The notes: generated from the letters alone by a model not told the origin. A DNA stretch of 11,727 nucleotides from Anaerolineaceae bacterium (GCA_027348305.1 DAIEPS010000040.1:1-11727); one strand, 5' to 3'. Shown: positions 1 through 7,345, numbered from the stretch's first letter. Translations and numbers: made by a program.

Positions 1-1050
1 CAGCGAGTTGTTCTCCAACTCGGGGTTGGACTCGACCTTTTTAATGCCGTTCTTCTGAAAAGTCTTGAGGATGGCATCCATCAGGATCGCGTTGACCCCC
101 TTGCCCCGATACTCTTCCTTGACGCCGATCAGGTAGAGATCCGCGCGGTCATTCTTCTTCATGGCCTTTAACAGATGGATGAACCCGAACGGGAAGAGCT
201 CCCCATGGGATTTTTGCAGCGCATGCGAGAAAGAAGGCATGGTGATGCCAAAACCGACCAGTTCGTCCTTTTCGTTGATCACGAAGGGGGCGAACTCAGG
301 AAGGATCATGCCAAAATACTGCTTGATCGCCAGCGCAATTTGTTTTTCAGTTAATGGCACAACACCGTAAAGGTGTTTATAGGCTTCGTTGAAAACCTCA
401 AACATCTGTGGGGCATATTTTAGAATGTCTTTCTTCTTTTTGACTTTAAGAATGTGCAGGTTGCTGCGTTTCTTGGCGGCTTCAGCCACTTTTGAAATGG
501 CTTCGACTGGTTCTTTGGGGACGTTGATCTCGTACTCCACCCAATCGATGGCCTTGACATAGCCCAGGCGTTCAAGGTGTTCGCGGTAATAGGGATAGTT
601 GTAGAAACCCACCATCGTGCCCAACTGGTCAAAACCCTCCACCAGCATGGCTTCGCGGTCCATATCCGTGAACCCCAGCGGCCCATGGACGGCTTCCACG
701 TTGAAGGTTTTGGTCCAGGCTTCCACGGTGTCGAGTAATGCTTTTGAGACATCCGGGTCGTCGATGAAATCGATCCAGTTAAAACGACCGTAATTGACGC
801 CCCAATGTTCCTTGTAGAGCTTGTTGACGATGCCGGCCACGCGTCCGACCAGCTTGCCGTCTTGATAAGCAAGCCAGTACTTTGCCTCGCAGTGGTCAAA
901 GGCAGGGTTCTTGTCCCAGCGCAGGGTCTCGTAATCATCCGCGAATAGGGTGGGCACATAATACGGGTTGCCCTTATAAAGTTGAAGTGGATAACGGATA
1001 AAAGTACGCAGTTCTTTTAGGGTTGTGACTTCTTTGATCACAGGCTGCAT
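1..1050 (-). CDS. YghO-like GNAT-fold N-acyltransferase (3' end outside window)
   Basis: An uninterrupted minus-strand frame runs from an ATG at 1050 to the window edge (350 residues, no stop reached), so the C-terminus is missing. The protein opens with a segment resembling YghO-type proteins (PLQLYKGNPYYVPTLFADD, about residues 21-39). It ends in a GNAT acyl-CoA-binding signature, GVKEEYRGKGVNAILM (about 309-324), whose RGKGV loop normally holds the pyrophosphate of acyl-CoA. Complete family members are usually near 380-400 residues, so only a few tens are likely missing. The start is supported by GAGAGG at 1060-1065, nine bases before the ATG. No signal peptide or membrane segment is visible, so it is probably cytoplasmic. 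The substrate is unknown. The family assignment rests on the N-terminal pattern plus the GNAT motif; a general GNAT call is safer than the YghO label. It lies 95 bases downstream of the moeZ-like gene on the same strand and has its own candidate promoter. Confidence 0.8.
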   Translation of the reverse strand, partial: MQPVIKEVTTLKELRTFIRYPLQLYKGNPYYVPTLFADDYETLRWDKNPAFDHCEAKYWLAYQDGKLVGRVAGIVNKLYKEHWGVNYGRFNWIDFIDDPDVSKALLDTVEAWTKTFNVEAVHGPLGFTDMDREAMLVEGFDQLGTMVGFYNYPYYREHLERLGYVKAIDWVEYEINVPKEPVEAISKVAEAAKKRSNLHILKVKKKKDILKYAPQMFEVFNEAYKHLYGVVPLTEKQIALAIKQYFGMILPEFAPFVINEKDELVGFGITMPSFSHALQKSHGELFPFGFIHLLKAMKKNDRADLYLIGVKEEYRGKGVNAILMDAILKTFQKNGIKKVESNPELENNSL

Positions 1051-1071
1051 GACAGATTGCCTCTCGATCCA

Positions 1072-1100
1072 TAATTAAGATAATTGCTTGTAAAGTTCAA
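1072..1100 (-). promoter_or_regulatory. Candidate promoter of the GNAT acyltransferase gene
   Basis: Read on the minus strand, TTGAAC (1095-1100) and TAATTA (1072-1077) are separated by 17 bases, close to the sigma-70 -35/-10 layout. This gives a leader of about 15-20 bases carrying the GAGAGG ribosome binding site. The -10 matches consensus only moderately, so this is a prediction. Confidence 0.45.
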
Positions 1101-1102
1101 AC

Positions 1103-1135
1103 ACTTGTTAAGCGCAAGAGTTGCGAAAAGCAAGT
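1103..1135. repeat. Interrupted 33-base dyad between the moeZ-like and acyltransferase genes
   Basis: An inner inverted repeat CGCAA/TTGCG (1113-1117 and 1121-1125, three-base spacer) is flanked symmetrically by ACTTG (1103-1107) and CAAGT (1131-1135), each five bases outside the inner arms. The dyad lies directly upstream of the acyltransferase -35 box and just after the moeZ-like stop codon. It could be an operator. As RNA it could fold into an interrupted hairpin, but no U-run follows on the minus strand, so a strong intrinsic terminator is unlikely. Confidence 0.4.
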
Positions 1136-1145
1136 TTTATGGGGA

Positions 1146-2291
1146 TTAATACTCAAAAAGCTTGGGGTCAATCTCCCTGGCCCAGGTGTTGATCCCTCCG
1201 GTCAGGTTTTTCACTTGAGTAAAGCCCATTTCTTTCAATTGACGCACGGCCCGCCGTGAACGGGTGCCGTTGCGGCAAAAGACCACGATCGCGTGGGTAC
1301 GATCCAGTTCACCGCTGCGTTCCATCAGGTGTTCCACCGGTATGTGTAAGGCGTTTGGCAGGGCTGAGACCTGCAGTTCAACCTCTGAACGTACGTCCAG
1401 CAGTAGCGGCGGCTGCGCGGATCGCAGCGCCAGCGCCAGGTCACGCGGCGAGATCAGCTCGTCTGCAGACAGCGGTTCGCCCAGGTCCACGGCGCAGAAG
1501 GTTGGGTAGTCGATCAGTTCGTGGATCTGAGGGGTTTCGCTGCAAACCGGGCATTTCGGATTTCTCTTCAGGTTGATGGTTCTGAAGCTCATCGACAGCA
1601 TATCCACCATCAACAGCTTATTGATCAGCACGTCGCCTACGCCAAGGATCAGCTTGAGAGCTTCCACGGCTTGCAGGGTGCCGATCACACCAGGGGTGAT
1701 GCTGAAGACCCCGGCCTCTCCGCAGGCAGGAGCGGCTCCTTCAGGCGGCGGTTCGGGAAAGAGACAGCGGTAGCAGGCTCCGCGGCTTGCATCAAACACG
1801 CTGACCTGCCCTTCAAAGCGGTACACCGCGCCGTAGACATCAGGGCGGTGGGTGAGCGCACACAGGTCGTTGATCAGGTAACGCGTGGCGAAGTTATCAG
1901 AGCAATCCAACAGCAGGTCGTAGCCGCCGGCAATACGCTCGGCTGTCTTCTGGTCGAATGATTCAAGATAGGCATCAATCTGGATGAAGGGATTGAGGTC
2001 AAGCATGCGTTCGCGTGCGGATTCCACCTTGGGACGGCCGATCTGACTGCTGCCGTGCAGTACCTGGCGCTGCAAATTTGATGAGTCCACGACGTCATCA
2101 TCCACGATGCCGATGTGCCCCACCCCGGCTGCGGCCAGGTAGAGCGCCGCCGGTGAACCAAGCCCGCCTGCACCCACGATCAGCACGGAAGTTGCTTTCA
2201 ATTTCGCCTGACCTGACAGGCCGATCTCGGGCACCATCAGGTGGCGCGAGTAGCGAAAAAGTTCATCCTGCGAGAAAACGGATTGGGTCAT
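1146..2291 (-). CDS. moeZ: MoeB/MoeZ-type sulfur-carrier adenylyltransferase with C-terminal rhodanese domain
   Basis: The protein has 381 residues from the chosen start (MTQSVFSQDE). The N-terminal E1-like domain has the nucleotide-binding GAGGLGS (40-46), the DCSDN segment (129-133), a zinc-binding CYRC/CPVC pair (C173, C176, C247, C250) and a conserved Cys at 190. The C-terminal rhodanese domain (about 276-378) has the active-site loop CRNGTR with Cys339. Proteins of this fusion type (MoeZ, MOCS3) adenylate the C-terminal Gly-Gly of ubiquitin-like sulfur carriers (MoaD, ThiS, CysO) and sulfurate them through the rhodanese persulfide. They serve molybdopterin, thiamine, cysteine or thiolated-tRNA pathways. 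No carrier gene is in the window, so the partner is unknown. An ATG three codons upstream (2300) overlaps the -10 box and lacks a ribosome binding site, so 2291 is preferred. It is divergent from the GT-C pair. Confidence 0.93.
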   Translation of the reverse strand: MTQSVFSQDELFRYSRHLMVPEIGLSGQAKLKATSVLIVGAGGLGSPAALYLAAAGVGHIGIVDDDVVDSSNLQRQVLHGSSQIGRPKVESARERMLDLNPFIQIDAYLESFDQKTAERIAGGYDLLLDCSDNFATRYLINDLCALTHRPDVYGAVYRFEGQVSVFDASRGACYRCLFPEPPPEGAAPACGEAGVFSITPGVIGTLQAVEALKLILGVGDVLINKLLMVDMLSMSFRTINLKRNPKCPVCSETPQIHELIDYPTFCAVDLGEPLSADELISPRDLALALRSAQPPLLLDVRSEVELQVSALPNALHIPVEHLMERSGELDRTHAIVVFCRNGTRSRRAVRQLKEMGFTQVKNLTGGINTWAREIDPKLFEY

Positions 2292-2298
2292 ACCAAGC

Positions 2299-2326
2299 AT
2301 TATAGCAAGCCTGACAAAGTTGTCCA
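2299..2326 (-). promoter_or_regulatory. Predicted leaderless promoter of the moeZ-like gene
   Basis: On the minus strand TGGACA (2321-2326), a 16-base spacer and a perfect TATAAT (2299-2304) precede the ATG at 2291 by seven bases (GCTTGGT). The expected start of transcription is at or one base before that ATG, and no Shine-Dalgarno sequence exists. The mRNA is therefore predicted to begin with its start codon. Confidence 0.65.
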
Positions 2327-2334
2327 GCCTTGAA

Positions 2335-2364
2335 TTAACCAGGCATTATTTTTGCACCTATAAT
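2335..2364 (+). promoter_or_regulatory. Predicted leaderless promoter of the GT-C operon
   Basis: A perfect TATAAT (2359-2364) ends seven bases before the ATG at 2372 (discriminator TAACCTT). A weaker -35, TTAACC (2335-2340), lies 18 bases upstream. There is no purine-rich ribosome binding site, so translation of a leaderless mRNA is predicted. It sits back to back with the moeZ-like promoter, with the two -35 boxes eight bases apart. Confidence 0.6.
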
Positions 2365-2371
2365 TAACCTT

Positions 2372-3889
2372 ATGGTCATCACTAAAAAGCGGACCACTCT
2401 TCTTTTTATCCTCATCATCCTGCTCGCCATCTTGCTGAGATGCGGTGCGATGGTCAACCGCACTTTCTGGTATGACGAGGCTTTCTCGATCCTGATCTCT
2501 GAAAAAGGGCCGCAAGCCATCCTCGCCGGCACCCTGACCATGGATGAACCCTCGGTGACCGCGGATATTCACCCGCCGACTTATTATTTCCTTCTCGATG
2601 GCTGGATGCATCTTTTTGGCAGCTCCATCCTGGCTGCCAGGATCCTCTCTTTATTACTGGGGATCGGAATTCTCGTCAACATCTTTTTGTTGACCCGGGA
2701 GCTGCTCGGGGTGCCTTTCGCGCTGCTGGCAAGCCTGGGCGTGGCGGTTTTTCCATTCCAGGTCCAGTTTGCCACTGAGATCCGCATGTACGCGCTCCTG
2801 ACCTTCTTTCTCACCCTGGCCACCTTTGCCTTCATCAAAGGCATGCGCACGCAGTCGTGGAAATGGTGGGGTCTCTTTGCGTTCTCTGCGGCGCTGGCGC
2901 AATATACCCAGAACCTGGCGGCCTTTTATCTCATCCCGCTCGCGCTGACCGGCCTTTTCAAACGGGATTGGAAACTGGTCAGAAACACGGTTTTGGCGGG
3001 TTTGGGCGCTGTTATCCTCTACATCCCCTGGCTGGTGCATTTGCCGGCCCAGTTCGCGAAAATTCAGCATCATTACTGGATCGAACGCCCTACGCTGGTT
3101 GTCTTGATCAACCTGATGCTGCGCTACACGGCCAACCTGCCGCTGCCCGATCAATGGATGCTGCCATCGCTTTTCATCGCCTTTCTGAGCGTGACGCTGG
3201 CTGCGCTTCAAACCTTTCTGGCTTATAGGCAAAAATTGCCCGGCTACAAAATTGGAATGTGGCTTGCCTGGCTCTCTTTTGCCCCGCCGCTTTTCTTATG
3301 GCTGTTTTCGCAGTGGACTCCGGTTTACGTGGAGAGAGCCTTGCTGGCTTCACAGGCTGCCTTCTGCGCCTGGCTTGCCTGGGTGTTCCTGAGAACGTCG
3401 ATGCCCAGGGTTGTTCAATGGGGCATGACGCTCATACTGGCAGTCGGCATCGGGCTTGGACTGAGCCAACTCTTTACCAATGACGGCTACGGCATCGATC
3501 CGCTGAAAAAAGTGGAGACCATCCTCACGGCAGAGGTAAGACCCGGTGATGAGGTGGTGCATTCCAACAAACTGACCTACCTGCCCCTTTTCTACTACGA
3601 TCCGACACTGCCCATGACCTTTATCGGTGACGACCCCGGCGGATCCACCGATACGCTTTCAAAAGCCACACGAAAGATATTGGAGGTGAACGACGCACCG
3701 GATATCGCATCCGCTGTAGGCGATGCGGAGCGTGTCTGGTTTGTCATCTACCAGGAGTCCGTGGATGAGTATGTGGATGCGGGATATGCCACCCACGCGC
3801 ATCTGCAATATCTCAATGACCATTATGAACAGGTATCACAATCCACTTATGGAGATGTGCTGCTCTACCTGTTTGAGCGGAAACAGTGA
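2372..3889 (+). CDS. GT39/PMT_2-like membrane glycosyltransferase
   Basis: The 505-residue protein has an N-terminal membrane anchor (about 8-25), many further hydrophobic segments to about residue 368, and a soluble C-terminal domain (about 370-505). The first extracytoplasmic loop carries WYDEAFS (33-39) with an acidic DE pair, followed by HPPTYYFLL (67-75). TEIRMY (135-140) and VYVERALLAS (318-327) are also typical of the GT-C superfamily, PMT_2/ArnT branch. Such enzymes move a sugar from a polyprenyl-phosphate carrier to a lipid, protein or glycan on the outer face of the membrane. Donor and acceptor cannot be read from sequence. Its stop overlaps the start of a second multi-membrane protein gene, so the two are probably co-translated and may act on one envelope polymer. 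The class is secure and the substrate is unknown. Confidence 0.88.
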   Translation: MVITKKRTTLLFILIILLAILLRCGAMVNRTFWYDEAFSILISEKGPQAILAGTLTMDEPSVTADIHPPTYYFLLDGWMHLFGSSILAARILSLLLGIGILVNIFLLTRELLGVPFALLASLGVAVFPFQVQFATEIRMYALLTFFLTLATFAFIKGMRTQSWKWWGLFAFSAALAQYTQNLAAFYLIPLALTGLFKRDWKLVRNTVLAGLGAVILYIPWLVHLPAQFAKIQHHYWIERPTLVVLINLMLRYTANLPLPDQWMLPSLFIAFLSVTLAALQTFLAYRQKLPGYKIGMWLAWLSFAPPLFLWLFSQWTPVYVERALLASQAAFCAWLAWVFLRTSMPRVVQWGMTLILAVGIGLGLSQLFTNDGYGIDPLKKVETILTAEVRPGDEVVHSNKLTYLPLFYYDPTLPMTFIGDDPGGSTDTLSKATRKILEVNDAPDIASAVGDAERVWFVIYQESVDEYVDAGYATHAHLQYLNDHYEQVSQSTYGDVLLYLFERKQ

Positions 3890-5457
3890 TGAAAAAATGC
3901 CTGCTTGAATTCCTGATCCTGCTGCTTGTTTCAACGGCCATCCTGGCGGCTGCTTCACTGCCAAATTGGATGGGGCGTTCGCTGCAAAATGAACAAGTTT
4001 CTTTTCGCGGACAGTACTTTGACAACCAGGATTACGCCGTGGATATTGCCATGATGCGCGCTGGCATGCAGGGCGATTGGACCTATCGCATGCGTTTCAC
4101 CACGGAAGTACACAAGCCTGTCTCCATCCGTTTGTTCTACCTTGCGCTGGGGCATGTCAGCAGAGGGTTGGGGCTTGAGCCAGAGACCACCTACGGCTTA
4201 TTCCGCTGGATCTTTGGCTATCTGGCACTGTTTGCGATTTACAGCTTGTGCCGCAATTATTTCAAGAAAAAATTATTGCGCTGGGCTGCCTTCTTTTTAG
4301 TGGTTTTTGGGTCAGGTGTTGGCTGGCTGCAGTTGCTTGCGGGCTGGCAGTTGGGCACCATCACACCCATTGATTTTTGGCTGATCGACGCATATGTGTT
4401 TTTCAGCCTATCACTGTTCCCGCATTTTACATGCACGATCGCCCTGATGTCATTGGGGTTGCTTGGCTTCTTGAAATTTCTTAAAACGCGGCTCTGGGGT
4501 TACATCTTACTCGTTTGTGCTTCAGCGGTTTTGACCCAGGTGGTCAACCCGATCGCTTTTGCGGTGGTGGATATCACCATCCTCTTTGCCTCGCTTTCCA
4601 ACCTGGTAAAAGAACGTTCCAGGTGGTTATCGGTGGTGATCCCCTTGGGGGTGATCGCGTTGGTACAGATCCCCCTCTTTCTCTACAACCTGATCGTCCT
4701 GAGCAGCGATCCGATCTGGAGCTTATATACAGCGCAAAACATCACACTGTCTCCCCCACCTGTATATTATGTGGCAGGTTTCTTACTCTTCTGGCCGATG
4801 GTCGTGGTCGGGGTGATCACTGTCATAACAGAACGCAAACCCGAATTCGTTGGTTTGTTCGGATGGCTCGTGAGCGCCTTCATCCTGGCTTACCTGCCCA
4901 CGCTCATTCAACGGCGCTTCCTGCTGGCAGTTACCATCCCCATGGGGATCATAGGAATCTTCGGACTGGACAGGTTCATGGATGGTCTTGGCCCCAAAAT
5001 ACAACTTAAAAAATCGCTTGCCATCATGGTCAGCGTCTTGCTGGTTTCGATCTCTTCGATCTACCTGGTCTACGGCAACATGCAGGTGTTGAAAACACTG
5101 CCTGATTCCGCTTTCTACCCGGCCAGTCTGGACCCGGCTTTCAAGTGGCTGGCAGAAAATGCTGCCCCATCTGACTTTGTGCTGGCAGGCGAAAATACCA
5201 GCCAGCTTGTGGCGCAGAAATCAGGGTTGAGGGTTTATGCGGGGCATGAGATGGAAACCATCCATTACAGCGACAAGCTCAAACAAGTCGCGGCCTGGTA
5301 TCAGGCGAACCTCCCTGACACGGCACTGGCGGGCAGCGGGGTGAAATGGATTGTATACGGTCCGTATGAAGAAGAACTGGCGCCCGATTTTATCCCCGGC
5401 GACAACCTTGTTGAGGTGTTCAGTAATTCAGAAGTGACCCTATTTCAAGTCAAGTAA
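3889..5457 (+). CDS. Polytopic membrane protein, GT-C glycosyltransferase-like, uncharacterised
   Basis: The 522-residue protein begins with a hydrophobic anchor (about 5-23) and an acidic first loop (FDNQDYAVDIAMMRAG, 44-59). A series of membrane segments runs from about 105 to 397, followed by a soluble C-terminal domain (about 405-522) with KWLAENAAPSDFVLAGENT and a VYAGHEMET stretch. This architecture matches its upstream neighbour and the GT-C fold, and QRRFLLAV (341-348) resembles the Arg-containing motif before a late helix in such enzymes. The canonical WxDE motif is absent, so catalytic activity is less certain. The ATG at 3889 shares its A with the upstream TGA (TGATG), indicating translational coupling. 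A GTG one codon earlier (3886) is the alternative start. It could be a glycosyltransferase for a different sugar or a partner subunit. Confidence 0.75.
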   Translation: MKKCLLEFLILLLVSTAILAAASLPNWMGRSLQNEQVSFRGQYFDNQDYAVDIAMMRAGMQGDWTYRMRFTTEVHKPVSIRLFYLALGHVSRGLGLEPETTYGLFRWIFGYLALFAIYSLCRNYFKKKLLRWAAFFLVVFGSGVGWLQLLAGWQLGTITPIDFWLIDAYVFFSLSLFPHFTCTIALMSLGLLGFLKFLKTRLWGYILLVCASAVLTQVVNPIAFAVVDITILFASLSNLVKERSRWLSVVIPLGVIALVQIPLFLYNLIVLSSDPIWSLYTAQNITLSPPPVYYVAGFLLFWPMVVVGVITVITERKPEFVGLFGWLVSAFILAYLPTLIQRRFLLAVTIPMGIIGIFGLDRFMDGLGPKIQLKKSLAIMVSVLLVSISSIYLVYGNMQVLKTLPDSAFYPASLDPAFKWLAENAAPSDFVLAGENTSQLVAQKSGLRVYAGHEMETIHYSDKLKQVAAWYQANLPDTALAGSGVKWIVYGPYEEELAPDFIPGDNLVEVFSNSEVTLFQVK

Positions 5458-5463
5458 GGCAAC

Positions 5464-6234
5464 TTATTCCGCTGGCCACCAAAATCCGCTTTTTATCAGC
5501 CTTTCCTGAAATTCCAACACCTTGCCGGTGGCAATCTTTTCGGTATTGGGTTCGTCTGACCACTTTGTGTAGAACCAATCCAGGTAATGTTGAAAGCCCA
5601 TTTTCTCCCAGTTATCGACCAGGCCGATATGCTTTTCATGATCGTCATACTCAGCGACCATTTTCTCAAGCATTTCGGGGGTGGGCTGGTGATAAACCCC
5701 TTCATGGAAAATGAAATCAGCCCCCAGCCGTCCCTTTTGATAAGCAGGTTCCTCTGTGGGGTATCCCAATACCACCGTGATCAGTGGAAAGCAGGAGGTC
5801 TCGGGCAGATTAAGGCTTTTATAGACAACATCCAGGTTGTTGCGGTGCAGCCCGTTGGTGATAAGGGAGTCTATGCCCAACGATTTAGCGGCAATGACCG
5901 CGGTTTGGGCTGCAAGCATGGTATCCATGCTGCCGGTGATAAAACCGATGATGTCGTCATTATCAAAGGCGTGGTTGAGATGTTTTGCTCCGGCAGCCAG
6001 GCGGGTGAAGTCAACACAGAAGATGAGAGCGCGGCTTCCCTGGTAACCAAAGAGGTCCTGCATCTGTTTGCGGTCGCTTAACACAATGATGGAATAACTC
6101 TGCCTGGCTGAAGCGTTGGATGTATGTAGAATGGCTTCGCAGATCAGGTCAAGATTGAGCTGACTGACCTCTTCCACCGAAAAATTGCCGTGGATGGTGC
6201 GCAAGGTATGGATGGTTTTGAGCGTCTCGTTCAT
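5464..6234 (-). CDS. Nitroreductase-family flavoprotein
   Basis: The 256-residue protein starts MNETLKTIHTLRTIHGNFS. Its features fit the FMN-dependent nitroreductase fold: an N-terminal Arg-containing segment (LRTIHGNF, 11-18), the SNASARQSYSI segment (39-49) in place of the usual SARNxQPW, a long central helix (MDTMLAAQTAVIAAKSLGI, 103-121), GLH near 128-130, and FPLITVVLGYP (149-159). The family reduces nitroaromatics, quinones, enones or other small molecules with NAD(P)H in the cytoplasm; the physiological substrate is not evident. The C-terminal tail (about 200-256, with WFYTKWS) is longer than in minimal members. The start at 6234 is decided by a strong GGAGGA (6241-6246), six bases upstream. 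An in-frame ATG 15 codons earlier has no such site and overlaps the -10 box. The gene converges on the GT-C operon, six bases from its stop, and is divergent from the EamA gene. Confidence 0.88.
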   Translation of the reverse strand: MNETLKTIHTLRTIHGNFSVEEVSQLNLDLICEAILHTSNASARQSYSIIVLSDRKQMQDLFGYQGSRALIFCVDFTRLAAGAKHLNHAFDNDDIIGFITGSMDTMLAAQTAVIAAKSLGIDSLITNGLHRNNLDVVYKSLNLPETSCFPLITVVLGYPTEEPAYQKGRLGADFIFHEGVYHQPTPEMLEKMVAEYDDHEKHIGLVDNWEKMGFQHYLDWFYTKWSDEPNTEKIATGKVLEFQERLIKSGFWWPAE

Positions 6235-6278
6235 TTCTTCTCCTCCCGGGTGGACAATTCGATCAATGCAACGTACCA

Positions 6279-6307
6279 ATATTATGCAGATTATTTTTTA
6301 TTTACAA
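6279..6307 (-). promoter_or_regulatory. Candidate promoter of the nitroreductase-family gene
   Basis: On the minus strand TTGTAA (6302-6307) and TAATAT (6279-6284) are separated by 17 bases. This implies a leader of about 40 bases holding the strong GGAGGA ribosome binding site. The surrounding sequence is locally very AT-rich. Confidence 0.45.
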
Positions 6308-6344
6308 GTCGATAGTCATTAAACAATCCATTTGTCTGAACTCT

Positions 6345-6353
6345 TGATACAAT
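6345..6353 (+). promoter_or_regulatory. Extended -10 promoter of the EamA gene, predicted leaderless
   Basis: TACAAT (6348-6353), preceded by TG at 6345-6346, forms an extended -10 element and ends seven bases before the ATG at 6361 (ACTCCCC). No convincing -35 is seen, which an extended -10 can tolerate. No ribosome binding site lies between it and the ATG, so a leaderless transcript is predicted. Confidence 0.6.
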
Positions 6354-6360
6354 ACTCCCC

Positions 6361-7236
6361 ATGAATCGCATCCTGGGAGTTTTTCTCATTATCGTATCGG
6401 CTGCCTCCTTTGGCACCCTGGCTATCATCGGACGTTTCGCTTACGCGGACGGGCTGGATGTGACCACCATGCTGTTCCTGCGTTTCACCATCGCTGCCAT
6501 CCTCATGTTTGCCTGGCTGGCCATCCGCAAGGAGAAACTTCCCCGCGGACGCACCCTGTTTCAACTGGCGGGCATGGGCGGGTTGGGTTATGTGGGGCAA
6601 TCCTTCTGCTTTATGAGCGCCATCAATTATGCTTCCACCGGGTTGGTGGCTTTGCTGCTTTACCTTTATCCGGTTTTTGTCACTGTCTTGACCGTGATCT
6701 TTCAGAAAGTCAAACTGACCTCGCGTACCGTTATAGCATTGGTGCTGGCTACCATTGGGGCTGCATTAACTGCCAACCCGCAGGGCGGTCAGCTCCCCGG
6801 CATTCTGCTGGCCATCTCCGCGGCGGCGATCTACGCGGTTTACATCCTGGTGGGGACGGGTGTGATGCAGAAGGTTTCTGCCATCCAATCTTCGGCGGTG
6901 ATCTTTGCTTCGGCGGCAGTGGTGTTTGGAATCATGACCGCGATAAGGGGTCCGCATTGGCCGGCGACGCAGAATGGCTGGCTGGCGATCAGCGGCATTG
7001 CCGTGATCGCAACCCTGCTTCCGGTGGCTACCTTCCTCGGCGGGTTGAAGATCATCGGCGCCACGGATGCTTCTTTGCTTTCCACTCTAGAGCCTGTGGT
7101 AACGGTGGTGCTGGCGGCCATGATCCTGGGTGAAAAGGTGCAGCCTCTGATGATTGCCGGAGGAGTGCTCATCCTCGCCGCAGTGCTTCTGATCGTCAGG
7201 CATCCTAAGAAGGACCCGATCACTGCGCCTATCTAG
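6361..7236 (+). CDS. EamA-family (drug/metabolite superfamily) transporter
   Basis: The 291-residue protein contains about ten hydrophobic membrane segments and two EamA repeats (roughly 6-137 and 147-280). The second repeat ends with the family hallmark STLEPVVTVVLAAMILGE (241-258), followed by a last helix and a short basic tail. The length is typical of ten-helix DMT exporters, often called RhaT/YdcZ/PecM-like, which sit in the cytoplasmic membrane and export amino acids, nucleosides or other metabolites. The substrate cannot be deduced. Location just upstream of proBA is suggestive, but proBA has its own promoter, so an amino-acid role is only a guess. Translation most likely begins at the ATG directly after the promoter, with no Shine-Dalgarno sequence. 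Confidence 0.9.
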   Translation: MNRILGVFLIIVSAASFGTLAIIGRFAYADGLDVTTMLFLRFTIAAILMFAWLAIRKEKLPRGRTLFQLAGMGGLGYVGQSFCFMSAINYASTGLVALLLYLYPVFVTVLTVIFQKVKLTSRTVIALVLATIGAALTANPQGGQLPGILLAISAAAIYAVYILVGTGVMQKVSAIQSSAVIFASAAVVFGIMTAIRGPHWPATQNGWLAISGIAVIATLLPVATFLGGLKIIGATDASLLSTLEPVVTVVLAAMILGEKVQPLMIAGGVLILAAVLLIVRHPKKDPITAPI

Positions 7237-7247
7237 ATCAGGTCAAC

Positions 7248-7289
7248 TTCGCCAATTTACTTCGTCTACTGACTTCACCTAAAGGCGAA
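7248..7289. repeat. Short inverted repeat between the EamA gene and proB
   Basis: TTCGCC (7248-7253) and GGCGAA (7284-7289) are perfect inverted arms separated by 30 bases, followed by a T-rich stretch (7297-7305). It might act as a weak terminator for the EamA gene or a binding site next to the proBA promoter. The long loop makes either role uncertain. The rest of this gap holds only the proB promoter and leader. Confidence 0.2.
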
Positions 7290-7306
7290 TCAAGCATTTC
7301 TTTTTA

Positions 7307-7315
7307 TGCTACAAT
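7307..7315 (+). promoter_or_regulatory. Extended -10 promoter of proBA
   Basis: TG at 7307-7308 and TACAAT at 7310-7315 form an extended -10 element without an obvious -35. Transcription would start near 7322, giving a leader of about 24 bases with a ribosome binding site GAGG (7334-7337), eight bases before the proB ATG. Unlike the leaderless promoters nearby, this one has a normal leader. No attenuator or riboswitch structure fits in so short a leader. Confidence 0.55.
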
Positions 7316-7345
7316 CTTTCAATATTTACGATTGAGGCAGATAAA

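Noticed and set aside
420..959. 179-residue minus-strand open frame starting MCPPYSRM
   Set aside because: It lies out of frame inside the acyltransferase gene, is rich in Ser/Thr/Trp/Arg with no recognisable motif, and has no ribosome binding site. The true frame starts at 1050 and runs off the left edge.
1521..1961. 146-residue plus-strand open frame opposite the moeZ-like gene
   Set aside because: It is antisense to a gene with complete catalytic motifs and shows no domain signature. Long shadow frames are common in GC-rich DNA.
2654..3232. 192-residue minus-strand open frame within the first GT-C gene
   Set aside because: Its Gln/Arg-rich low-complexity composition is typical of the antisense of hydrophobic membrane-protein codons.
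4515..5009. 164-residue plus-strand open frame inside the second GT-C gene
   Set aside because: It is an overlapping alternative frame with Gly/Pro/His/Arg-rich translation and no motif; the coding frame is the membrane protein.
5450..5470. Possible bidirectional terminator between the convergent second GT-C and nitroreductase genes
   Set aside because: Only a 4-base AAGT/ACTT inverted repeat is present and no T-run follows. The six-base gap cannot hold a real terminator hairpin.
6235..6279. N-terminal extension of the nitroreductase gene to an ATG at 6279
   Set aside because: The extension would encode the ribosome binding site GGAGGA at 6241-6246, and the upstream ATG overlaps the predicted -10 box. 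The start at 6234 matches the family N-terminus.
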